The translations under genes and the position numbers were made by a program. This document shows, piece by piece, positions 42,865 to 51,172 of a stretch of 64,000 nt of DNA; position 1 is the stretch's first letter, and each line of letters begins with the position of its first letter. Source of the stretch: Sedimentibacter hydroxybenzoicus DSM 7310 (GTDB lineage Bacteria; Bacillota; Clostridia; Tissierellales; Sedimentibacteraceae). Below the pieces are notes generated by a model. The model had not been told where the DNA came from and searched no databases. It was given only the letters and a program-made list of their open reading frames with translations. Location: contig NZ_JACBNQ010000001.1 in assembly GCF_013403245.1 (NCBI RefSeq), forward strand, positions 310,001 to 374,000, read 5' to 3'.

Positions 42865-42919
42865 ATTATATGCAATCCGTGTCATAAAATCAACAAATTA
42901 TTTAAAATAATTTATGACA
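42865..42919 (-). promoter_or_regulatory. Promoter and operator pair of the XRE/ImmA/PIN operon
   Basis: On the reverse strand TTGATT (42888-42893), a 17-base spacer and TATAAT (42865-42870) form the promoter. TGTCATAAA at 42880-42888 and its inverse TTTATGACA at 42911-42919 flank the -35 region. The first half-site lies in the spacer, which is ideal for repression. Confidence 0.7.
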
Positions 42920-43100
42920 TGATGATAAATTTAAAATATTAGAAAAAATATCATCGTCATATTAAAATTAGATATAGAAGAATTTAAAGTTGTAGAACCG
43001 ATAACTTGAGAAAGTATCGCAAATAATTGCCGACGTTCGGATGATTTCGGAGAAGTCCGGGGCTGGAACAGAAAATCAATAAATTCGACGGTAACGCAGG

Positions 43101-43859
43101 CTATAATTTGTTTTTAGTTTTATATTGCAGCGGTGAAAGTCCGGTGTAATTTTTAAAAGCTCTGCTGAAATAATGCTGACTGCTGTAACCTGCCATTTCA
43201 GCAATTTCATTTATGGTATAGTCGTTGTCTTTATCCAGCAGAATTTTAATTGCCATATTGATTCTTAAGTTGTTAAGGTAATCCGTGAAGTTAGCACCTG
43301 TTTTTTCTTTAACAATTTTTGTTATGTATGATTGACTTATATGCAGTCTTTCAGACATTAAGTTCAATGTCAGATCATTTTGAGTAAAATGTTCTTTTAT
43401 ATAATTTAAAACCTGAAAGCCTATATTTTTATGATTTGCATTATCATGGCCGGATTCTTTTATTTTGTTTATTTCCCACATTCTTTTACTGTAGGAATCC
43501 ATAGCCTTGGTAATTATATTTTTAAATTCTCTGAATTGTATTGGTTTCAGCAGATAGCTGTAGACACCAAGCTCCAATGCTCTTTGTGCATAGTTGAATT
43601 TATCATAACCCGATATTATAATTATTTTTGCATCAGAATCCAGTTCTTTTACTTTTTCTATAACCTCAAGGCCGTTCATAAAAGGCATATTAATATCCAT
43701 CAATATTATTTCGGGTTGGTATTTCTTTATCAGCTGCAGGGCTTCTTCGCCATCCTTGGCAGTTCCACATACAGTCAAATTCAAATCATAAGACTCAATC
43801 AGCTTTTTCAGGCCATTTCGAATAGTTTCTTCATCATCTGCTATAACTGCTCTGAACAT
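43101..43859 (-). CDS. AraC-type response regulator (YesN-like)
   Basis: A 252-residue protein. The receiver has DDEET at the N terminus, the phospho-acceptor in IILMDINMPFMNG and the lysine in YSYLLKPIQFREF. The C terminus is an AraC double helix-turn-helix ending INEIAEMAGYSSQHYFSRAFKNYTGLSPLQYK. It overlaps the kinase gene by 19 bases, so the two are translated together. Likely target: the divergent flavoprotein gene at 45765. Confidence 0.95.
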   Translation of the reverse strand: MFRAVIADDEETIRNGLKKLIESYDLNLTVCGTAKDGEEALQLIKKYQPEIILMDINMPFMNGLEVIEKVKELDSDAKIIIISGYDKFNYAQRALELGVYSYLLKPIQFREFKNIITKAMDSYSKRMWEINKIKESGHDNANHKNIGFQVLNYIKEHFTQNDLTLNLMSERLHISQSYITKIVKEKTGANFTDYLNNLRINMAIKILLDKDNDYTINEIAEMAGYSSQHYFSRAFKNYTGLSPLQYKTKNKL

Positions 43860-45568
43860 TGGAAACCCTCCCTTATCTTTGGTATTTTAAGCGACACCAT
43901 TGTACATTTATTGAGTTCGCTTTCAATTTTTATATCGTATTTGTCTTTAAATGTAAGCTTCAGGCGTTCGTTGATATTGTACAATCCATAATGCTCAGAT
44001 TCAACTGAATTGGCAAGATCATTCCTGAGCTTACATAATTTTTCCTCGCTCATGCCCAATCCATTATCTGTAACATCAATAACTATATAATCATTTTCAG
44101 ACAATATATTTATATTAATATAACCAACTTGTTTCTTAAGCTTAAGTCCATGATAAATGGAGTTTTCAACTAACGGCTGAATTATCATTTTCGGCACAAA
44201 ATTCTGAAAGATTGATTCCTCCATATGAATGTCATAATTCACTTTATCCTTGTAACGTATTTTCTGTATTTCCAGATAGCTTCTCACATGCTTAACCTCA
44301 TCCTCAACAGTTATGAATTCCTTGCCGTCACTTAATGAAGTTCTGAAAAATACCGACAATAAATTGAGCATGTCAGCTGCATCATAAGCATTATGCTCCA
44401 GGGCCTTCCATTGAATGGTATCAAGAGTATTATATAAAAAATGAGGATTTATCTGGGACTGCAATACTCTTAGTTCAGTAGTCCTCTTCTGTGCCTGCGC
44501 CTTGTAGACTTGGGTTATCAGTTTTTTAATATCAGTCAGCATCTGATTGAACACTTTAACCAATACTGCTATTTCATCCTTGCCCTTGTATTCGTAGAAT
44601 GAATCAAGGTTGCCTTCGGAAACCTCCAGCATGTGATTCTTTAGCTTATAAATCGGTCGTACAATGGTTCCTGATACAATGACTGCGTACAGAATTGCAA
44701 GTATTAATAATATTATACCTATGATTACCACCAATTCTATTATGTAGTTAGTTTGAGCATGTATATTTTTATTTTCAATCATGGTGCATAAAAGCCAGTC
44801 CTCTGTATATGGAACAGAGGAAAAAAACACAGTTGAATCATTGCCGGATTTATTTCCTATGTGAATTGTACCTAAATTTTTCTCCGTTGACTTGTCCACT
44901 ATTTTTGCTAAACCCTCATATGAAATATATTCTTTAGTCAAGTCAATTTTATCAATAGAATATATGTCCAGATCCTTATTCATAATCCATGAGAAGCCGT
45001 TGTAAACATCAATACCGCCTGCTATTTCAGAAATTTTATCCAAATTTACAGCCCCGTTAATAAATCCTATTTTTTCATTATTATCAACAATAGGATAGCA
45101 GATGATAAATACAGAAGCACCGTCGGACTTAGAAATTATTGGCTTGGAAATGATGTATTCCATATCATGCATCATTACCCTTTCAAAATAATCACGTCCG
45201 GAAATATTTATGGTAATGCTGTCATTTACCCAGCCGTATCCGTCAATGGCTCCGATTGCAAAAGTTTCATTCAGGTTTCCATACTGTGTACTGAGAGTTT
45301 TGTTCAAACGGGTCAGGTATGGTTTTAAGGATTGCAAATTCATTCCGTTAGTCAAAGCGTATTCATGTATTATACGTATTTCGCTTATACGTTGGTTTAA
45401 CCATAAACTTATTTCGTTTGATTTAGAATCAACCAGCTGTAATGTCTGATTTTCCGCATTCTCCATGTTAAAGGGCTTTACGGTTGTTTCCAGAACATAA
45501 AGTAAGGGAAAGATTATAATTGCTATACACATAACAAAGGTTATGATAATTTTTAAACGAAGGGACAT
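43841..45568 (-). CDS. Sensor histidine kinase (YesM-like, His_kinase type)
   Basis: ATG at 45568 is preferred over starts further upstream (45637) because it directly precedes the first span. The 575-residue kinase has an N-terminal span, an outer sensor region of about 240 residues (Cache-like: GAIDGYGWVNDSITINISGRDYF), a second span near 280, HAMP, and the His_kinase box LRVLQSQINPHFLYNTLDTIQW. The ATP-binding half shows LVENSIYHGL and DNGLGM. It probably senses a carbon source or ligand and drives the neighbouring regulator. Confidence 0.9.
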   Translation of the reverse strand: MSLRLKIIITFVMCIAIIIFPLLYVLETTVKPFNMENAENQTLQLVDSKSNEISLWLNQRISEIRIIHEYALTNGMNLQSLKPYLTRLNKTLSTQYGNLNETFAIGAIDGYGWVNDSITINISGRDYFERVMMHDMEYIISKPIISKSDGASVFIICYPIVDNNEKIGFINGAVNLDKISEIAGGIDVYNGFSWIMNKDLDIYSIDKIDLTKEYISYEGLAKIVDKSTEKNLGTIHIGNKSGNDSTVFFSSVPYTEDWLLCTMIENKNIHAQTNYIIELVVIIGIILLILAILYAVIVSGTIVRPIYKLKNHMLEVSEGNLDSFYEYKGKDEIAVLVKVFNQMLTDIKKLITQVYKAQAQKRTTELRVLQSQINPHFLYNTLDTIQWKALEHNAYDAADMLNLLSVFFRTSLSDGKEFITVEDEVKHVRSYLEIQKIRYKDKVNYDIHMEESIFQNFVPKMIIQPLVENSIYHGLKLKKQVGYININILSENDYIVIDVTDNGLGMSEEKLCKLRNDLANSVESEHYGLYNINERLKLTFKDKYDIKIESELNKCTMVSLKIPKIREGFQCSEQL

Positions 45569-45764
45569 GACCTTATACCTTTCTGATTTTTCATTGAGCA
45601 CAATAATCATTATATTAAAATGATTAATAAAATTCAACGCATTTTTATATGCAAAGTATCTTAAAGTACAAAAAAATTGTTATATAGTGCAAATACTTAT
45701 TAAAGATATTGTGATAAACTGACTGAGACTTAGGTAATTATTTAACAAACAGGAGGAATAAAAA

Positions 45765-47573
45765 TTGAAAAGGATTATATCATTATTATTAATTGCTGCA
45801 TTAGCTTTAAGCTTAGTGGGATGCAATACGGCTGAGGGTTCAGGTCCGGATCCGGGTCCAAATGAAATTGCAGGTGGAAAAACAACACAGATAAAGGATG
45901 GCGTTTATGAAGGCACAGGATTTGGTAAGGGCGGAGAAATAAGGGTTGAAGTAACTATCCGGGAAGATGCTGTTACTGACATAAAGACAGTAAGCCACAA
46001 CGAAACACCCGGTTTTGATAATGCAATTAAAACCATAACAGAAAATATAATTTCTGAAAATACTCCGGATGTGGATATAGTTTCCGGATGCACTCTTACT
46101 TCAAACGGAGTAAAAGAGGCGGTAAATGCTGCATTGATTTCTGCAGGTGCGACAAAGGATATGCTCAGAAAAACCGATGTAAAACTTAAAGATGAAGCTA
46201 AAAAAGAAGTTGCACAGAAACATGATATTGTAATAATAGGAGCAGGCGGAGCAGGTATTACCGCAGCCATTGAAGCAAAAGAAGCAGGTGCAGATGTAAT
46301 AATTTTAGAGAAAATGCCCATGGCAGGCGGAAATACTTTGATATCAGGTGCTGAATATGCAGCTGCCAACAACTGGCTGCAAAAAAAGGAAGGGATAGAA
46401 GACAATGTCGAACTTCATGTTCAGGATACGTTAAAGGGCGGAGACTACAAGGCGAAAGAAGAGTTAGTAAGAATTATGGCTGAAAATGCTCTTGCCGGTG
46501 CAGAATGGCTGAGAGATGAGGTCGGTGTGGTATGGGAAGATGAATTGATGTTTTTTGGCGGACATTCAGTTAAAAGAAGCTTAATACCATTAGGAGCAAG
46601 CGGAAGAGAAATTGTAACTAAGCTGGTTGCCAAAGCTGAAGAATTGGAAATTCCTATTTTGCTGAACACAAAAGCTACAGCATTAATTACCGATGAAAGT
46701 GGAAAGGTAATTGGTGTGGAGGCAACAAGTGAGGACACCAATTATACATTTAACACAAACAAAGCCGTAATTATAGCATCAGGAGGCTTCGGATCAAATG
46801 TTGAAATGAGAGTAAAATATAATTTCGAAATTGATGAAACTATTTTATCGACCAACACAACAGGCAGTACCGGAGACGGAATTGTAATGGCAGAAGAAAT
46901 TGGAGCCAACTTATTAGGTATGGAATACATCCAGACATATCCCATATGCGATCCATTAACAGGAACATTGCTCTATTATGATGATGCAAGACTGTACGGA
47001 CATACGATTATTGCCAACAAAGAAGGCAAAAGGTTTGTAGAAGAATTGGGAAGACGTGATGAAATGTCCATGGCTATCAAAGCTCAGACAGGTAATGTGT
47101 GCTATGAACTGCTTGATCAAAATGGATTTGTTGCAAGCAAATTGCAGGAAAACCACGGACCTGAGCTTGAATATTTATATAAAAATGAATTATTGGTTAA
47201 AGCAGATACTTTGGAGGAAGCTGCTGACTTCTTTGGAATTGATGCAGTTGAATTGCAAAATACAGTTGACAGATATAACAGCTACGTAGATTCAGGAAAT
47301 GATCCGGAATTTAATAAGAGGAGCCTGCCATCAAAGATTGAAGTGGGACCATTCTACATTTTAAAAGCAGCACCGGCTGTTCACCATACAATGGGTGGTA
47401 TAGAGATTAACGAAAACGCTCAGGTATTAGATAAAGAAGGAAATGTTATAGATGGGTTATTTGCAGCAGGTGAAGTAACAGGAGGAATTCAGGGAAATAA
47501 CAGGTTAGGAAGCAATGCTCTTGCAGATATAACCGTATTTGGGAGAATAGCGGGACAAAATGCAGCAAAATAA
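45765..47573 (+). CDS. Lipoprotein FMN/FAD reductase (fumarate/urocanate reductase type)
   Basis: TTG start at 45765 behind AGGAGGA. The 602-residue protein opens with a lipoprotein signal (MKRIISLLLIAALALSLVGC, lipobox LVGC). An FMN-binding domain (about 40-125) has VSGCTLTS, the pattern of ApbE-type covalent FMN attachment. The FAD_binding_2 domain follows: VIIGAGGAGITAAIEAKEAG, ILEKMPMAGGNTLISG, HHTMGGIEI and GEVTGGIQGNNRLGSNAL. Relatives pass electrons to fumarate, urocanate or similar enoates outside the cell. Divergence from the YesM/YesN-like pair suggests induction by its substrate. Confidence 0.9.
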   Translation: MKRIISLLLIAALALSLVGCNTAEGSGPDPGPNEIAGGKTTQIKDGVYEGTGFGKGGEIRVEVTIREDAVTDIKTVSHNETPGFDNAIKTITENIISENTPDVDIVSGCTLTSNGVKEAVNAALISAGATKDMLRKTDVKLKDEAKKEVAQKHDIVIIGAGGAGITAAIEAKEAGADVIILEKMPMAGGNTLISGAEYAAANNWLQKKEGIEDNVELHVQDTLKGGDYKAKEELVRIMAENALAGAEWLRDEVGVVWEDELMFFGGHSVKRSLIPLGASGREIVTKLVAKAEELEIPILLNTKATALITDESGKVIGVEATSEDTNYTFNTNKAVIIASGGFGSNVEMRVKYNFEIDETILSTNTTGSTGDGIVMAEEIGANLLGMEYIQTYPICDPLTGTLLYYDDARLYGHTIIANKEGKRFVEELGRRDEMSMAIKAQTGNVCYELLDQNGFVASKLQENHGPELEYLYKNELLVKADTLEEAADFFGIDAVELQNTVDRYNSYVDSGNDPEFNKRSLPSKIEVGPFYILKAAPAVHHTMGGIEINENAQVLDKEGNVIDGLFAAGEVTGGIQGNNRLGSNALADITVFGRIAGQNAAK

Positions 47574-47608
47574 TTACTTGTGTTAGTAAAAGGATTATTG
47601 TAAGATTA

Positions 47609-47650
47609 ATGTCACAGTCATTGAAAGGTAACTTTCGGTAGCTGTGACAT
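47609..47650 (+). terminator. Hairpin after the flavoprotein gene
   Basis: ATGTCACAG pairs with CTGTGACAT; inside it GAAAG pairs with CTTTC. A TATTTATTTT tail follows, so it is probably the terminator. Confidence 0.7.
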
Positions 47651-47825
47651 ATTTATTTTATGACGTTTACGGAGTGGAATATGTTACGATACATAAAGCT
47701 TTTCAAGAACAGGTTTTCATTGGACCTTTGATTTACAGAGAGTATGGTTTTAATCTTCAAAAATAATTCCTTGTAAGATGTACATAATAATGATATAATA
47801 ATGTACATGAAGGGAGGCGATAATT

Positions 47826-48092
47826 ATGCCCCATATAAGACCGATCACTGATTTAAGAAATACAAATGAAATATCTGATTTATGTCATGCTAAAAAAGAA
47901 CCTATATTCATAACAAAAAATGGCTATGGTGACTTAGTTATTATGAGTATTGAAACTTTTGATTCCATTCTGGAAGATCGTGAACTCGATATGGCTATCG
48001 CGGAAGCTGAAGCCGAGTATACGTCGGATGAGCAGCTTGTAGACGCAAGAGAAGCTCTATCTAAATTAAAGAGGAAACACTTTGGAAAATAA
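47826..48092 (+). CDS. Phd/YefM-type antitoxin
   Basis: An 88-residue protein behind GGGAGG. It matches the Phd/YefM family: IRPITDLRNTNEISDLCHAKKEPIFITKNGYGDLVIMSIETFDSIL, then a coiled acidic tail (AIAEAEAEYTSDEQLVDAREALSKLKRK). Such antitoxins repress their promoter and block the partner toxin. It overlaps the toxin gene by 11 bases. Confidence 0.9.
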   Translation: MPHIRPITDLRNTNEISDLCHAKKEPIFITKNGYGDLVIMSIETFDSILEDRELDMAIAEAEAEYTSDEQLVDAREALSKLKRKHFGK

Positions 48093-48387
48093 ATATTCAG
48101 TAAAATTATTGCCTCGTGCATACCGCGATTTGGATGGTATATATAAATATATTACAGAAACTCTAATGGAATACGGAATTGCTTTAAAGTTAGTGGAATC
48201 ATTGGAGAAATCCATTTTCAGTCTGGAAAGCATGCCGCATCGCGGGGCATTAAGAAAAACTGGTGCTTATGCAAATAAAGGATATCGTCAGCTTTTTGTG
48301 GGTAATTTTACTATCATTTATCGTGTTGAAGAAGAAAAAAAGATGGTTCTTGTTGTTACGGTACGATATTCAAAAAGTCAGTTTTAA
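48082..48387 (+). CDS. ParE/RelE-type toxin
   Basis: TTG start at 48082. The 101-residue toxin has the fold pattern of the ParE/RelE superfamily: YSVKLLPRAYRDLDGIYKYI, SLESMPHRGALRKTG and YRQLFVGNFTIIYRVEEEKKMVLVVTVRY. It targets either gyrase (ParE) or mRNA (RelE); the sequence does not decide. Coupled to the preceding antitoxin. Confidence 0.9.
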   Translation: MENKYSVKLLPRAYRDLDGIYKYITETLMEYGIALKLVESLEKSIFSLESMPHRGALRKTGAYANKGYRQLFVGNFTIIYRVEEEKKMVLVVTVRYSKSQF

Positions 48388-48426
48388 CATAGATGGGGAC
48401 AGTTTTTTACGGAACTATTCCCATTT

Positions 48427-48529
48427 GTGCGTGCGCCCAGCATGGGCGATAACCCGGTGGTGGAAGTCCAATACTGCCCGAATCCCATGGTGTAAATGTG
48501 GCAGATATATGAGGGGAAGGTTATCGCTC
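48427..48529 (+). ncRNA. Group II intron 5' fragment, degenerate
   Basis: GTGCGCCCAGCATGGGC at 48431 followed by GATAACCCGGTGGTGGAAGT and later CTTACCTGAGGAGGTTCA has the look of the start of a bacterial group II intron (GUGCG... with domain I). There is no reverse transcriptase gene nearby and no 3' domains V-VI, so it is a relic. It runs into the 3' end of the MerR-RDD gene. Confidence 0.5.
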
Positions 48530-49972
48530 TTACCTGAGGAGGTTCATTGAAAATTTCAGGCTGAAATAATTTTCATCCTCATTTGACGGAAACAGTAACT
48601 GAGATTGAGTACCTCTGTAGCCGGAATATTCAACGTCACATATAAAGGTGATTCCTGCCTCTTCAAAGCTATAGTCTTTGAAGAGGTTGTTACTGATTTG
48701 GTCCTCTATTCGTTTAGGTATCTTTGAAAATATTCTAATTTCATCCTGTGCACCTGCAAATGCAAGAGAAGCTAAAAACATCTGATGGCGATAGGAAGTA
48801 ATGAAGCTCTCGTTATTTACGACTTCAATTGCAAATGAAACTCCGGTAACATATCCGTCTTCTGTTGTAAAATGATACTCCGGTTTTTCAGCAAAGCCAA
48901 TATATATTACAGATCCATCGGTTTTTTTCTTATCCCATTTTCCTGTTTCGCTCATGTATTCATCACCCAAATCGATTTCGAAAAGCTTAGCGTAATAATT
49001 ATAGTTGTCGGCAAATTCTGCTACAGTCAAATCACCCTTGTTGGGAGGAAGCATCTGTGCAGATGATATTATAAGCATAACAAAAAACATCATTGCAGAT
49101 GCAGCAATATATATTACACCTCTATACCATTTTGTGTCCTTGATGGTATATGATACTGATTCATCCCATGGCTGCACCTCCTTCTCGATACAGAGATTGT
49201 AGCTTTTCCAAAGGCGGATAATGTTATAAATCGGTATATTGTATCCCATGCCGTTAGCTATTACTCCCAGCGTTCGCTCCAAACCCTCCGTATAGGAAAG
49301 ATGCCCGCCATCGGGGTTTTCTATCCTCAGTCCGAAGATAAATTTTCCGGGTGTAGTGCCAAATAAACGGAGCCATAGCGGCTCTAAAAACAACATCATA
49401 ATAAACTCTATTAATGTGTCAAGTATGTTTTCCGGAGTACTTCTTTCCAACACGTTTACATGAAATACAAATGCAAGAAAGGCTGACCATATTACGCCGT
49501 ATATAAATATGTCAAGAGCCCTTGCTAAATATCTGCGCCATGGGTAATATACCTGGGGATATTCATCACCCTTTACAGAAAAATACGTGCTGCCTGTTGC
49601 TTTTATTGCTTGGTTAATACCATCTATATATTTTTTGGCATCCAAATCTGCAAAAGACACCCTGTCTTCCTGCATGGCATGACACATATCCTTAGCATAT
49701 GAGACATCCTGCTTTTCCTGTTCTAACCTGATTATTTGATTAGAAAGAGTATCCATCAGATCCTTGCTTCCGTTTTTCAGATCCATAATTTCATCCAAAG
49801 AAATATGAAGGCTTCGCAGCAATTTAATACGTAATAGAATTTGGAGATCATCCTCTGAGTAATCTCTGTATCCGTTGTCCATACGTCTTGGTGCAATAAG
49901 CCCCTCTGATTCATAAAATCGTATATTTGCCCGGTCCATACCGGATAACTTTTCAATTTCTTTTATCATCAT
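48530..49972 (-). CDS. MerR-RDD membrane-bound regulator fusion
   Basis: ATG at 49972 follows GAGGGTG; a GTG at 49981 overlaps that site. The 480-residue protein joins a MerR helix-turn-helix (KEIEKLSGMDRANIRFYESEGLIAPRRMDNGYRDYSEDDL, 2-45) and coiled segment to an RDD membrane domain (about 150-300, RRYLARALDIFIYG, GTTPGKFIFGLRIE). A further span near 290-310 leads to an outer C-terminal domain of about 165 residues. It would bind DNA on the inner side while sensing the membrane or outside. The end may be shortened by the intron relic. Confidence 0.85.
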   Translation of the reverse strand: MMIKEIEKLSGMDRANIRFYESEGLIAPRRMDNGYRDYSEDDLQILLRIKLLRSLHISLDEIMDLKNGSKDLMDTLSNQIIRLEQEKQDVSYAKDMCHAMQEDRVSFADLDAKKYIDGINQAIKATGSTYFSVKGDEYPQVYYPWRRYLARALDIFIYGVIWSAFLAFVFHVNVLERSTPENILDTLIEFIMMLFLEPLWLRLFGTTPGKFIFGLRIENPDGGHLSYTEGLERTLGVIANGMGYNIPIYNIIRLWKSYNLCIEKEVQPWDESVSYTIKDTKWYRGVIYIAASAMMFFVMLIISSAQMLPPNKGDLTVAEFADNYNYYAKLFEIDLGDEYMSETGKWDKKKTDGSVIYIGFAEKPEYHFTTEDGYVTGVSFAIEVVNNESFITSYRHQMFLASLAFAGAQDEIRIFSKIPKRIEDQISNNLFKDYSFEEAGITFICDVEYSGYRGTQSQLLFPSNEDENYFSLKFSMNLLR

Positions 49973-50099
49973 ATCATTCACCCTCTGTCATTTATTATAT
50001 TAATGATAAACCATCAAGTATGTTCACAGTCAAATGTTTTTTTATTGCAACTAAAAATTTCATTGAAGAAATAGATCATTTGAAGCTATAGAAGAAACA

Positions 50100-51038
50100 T
50101 TACTGAAAAAATAAGGAAATAACAGGCAGAAGAAACGGTACTATAAATGTAAGAATCACTCCTGTCAACAATGTAACCAGACTTAAATTTATGCCTACGA
50201 ATTTTGTTATCGGTGCAAGCATCGTATCCATATTTCCTGCTGCACCTCCGGCAATTGGTGCTCCGGGACTTATTTTGATTAACAATGGCATGGTAAGTAT
50301 AGTAAAGAACTCACGCATTACATTTACTATAAATCCGTATGTTCCTGTTTCCACGCCGTGTTGCTGCGTCATATATGCGCCTGTTAAGCTGTAAAAACTC
50401 ATACCTGCAGATGATGTTACGGAAATATATAACGGTAAATTTAATATAAGTCCCGAGACTATGCCTCCGATTAAGCTTCCCAATAAGATGGCAATCGGAA
50501 TCAAAATAACTTTGAATCCGATAAGCTTAAAATAAGAGAATACTTTCTTGTTAGCGCCCTGAGAAATTCCCACACAAATATACAAAACTATTAATGCAAA
50601 AGTAAAAAATGAATCTGTATACGAGACAGGAATTACGGGTCTCAGCAATATACCTGTTGCAAGCCCTGAAATAATACTGACAGGCATTACCCACACAAGA
50701 TTGCTTTTCTTTTGTTCTTCTTTATTCAAATCATTCAGTTGCGCATTGCTTTCTGTTAAAGCAAAAGAAAGCTTACTTAATGGAAGTACGGTCTTTTCTG
50801 CAATAAATGTAAAAAACACACTGAATGCAATGGCTGAGAATGCAATAATTACGCAGTTTATACCTATCTTTATAAAATTATCTGAGATGGATTTATCAAG
50901 GCCGATACCCAAACCGATAAAAAGCATCAATAATATCAAAGCAACAGTCGATGCTTTTTCGGAATATATAAAAAACCTTTCGTTTTTTATAGTCACTCCT
51001 AACATTATACCAATACCTAAGCAGACAAACGGTAACAT
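50100..51038 (-). CDS. lysO-like: LysO-family lysine exporter-like permease
   Basis: ATG at 51038 stands 8 bases after GAGGGA; in-frame ATGs at 51053 and 51059 lack a site. The 312-residue protein has about eight membrane spans. It shows LysO (YbjE, DUF340) features: LGIGIMLG near the start, LMLFIGLGIGLDK, and GLILNLPLYISVTSSAGMSFYSLTGAYMTQQHG in the second half. LysO exports L-lysine and its toxic analogue thialysine. A full-length protein; no regulator adjoins it and no lysine riboswitch was seen. Confidence 0.8.
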   Translation of the reverse strand: MLPFVCLGIGIMLGVTIKNERFFIYSEKASTVALILLMLFIGLGIGLDKSISDNFIKIGINCVIIAFSAIAFSVFFTFIAEKTVLPLSKLSFALTESNAQLNDLNKEEQKKSNLVWVMPVSIISGLATGILLRPVIPVSYTDSFFTFALIVLYICVGISQGANKKVFSYFKLIGFKVILIPIAILLGSLIGGIVSGLILNLPLYISVTSSAGMSFYSLTGAYMTQQHGVETGTYGFIVNVMREFFTILTMPLLIKISPGAPIAGGAAGNMDTMLAPITKFVGINLSLVTLLTGVILTFIVPFLLPVISLFFQ

Positions 51039-51131
51039 ACTTATATCCCTCATAATCAATGTTTGTTAAATTGTACCATATTGATAATGTAAAATCAATC
51101 AGATGGCCTTATTGTCAGTTGTTTATGCAAT

Positions 51132-51161
51132 AAAAAAACAAGGGCCGATATGGGGCCCTTG
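51132..51161 (-). terminator. Terminator of the GGDEF/HD-GYP gene
   Basis: On the reverse strand CAAGGGCC pairs with GGCCCTTG around a 7-base loop, then seven T. Confidence 0.85.
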
Positions 51162-51172
51162 AAGCCATTTTT

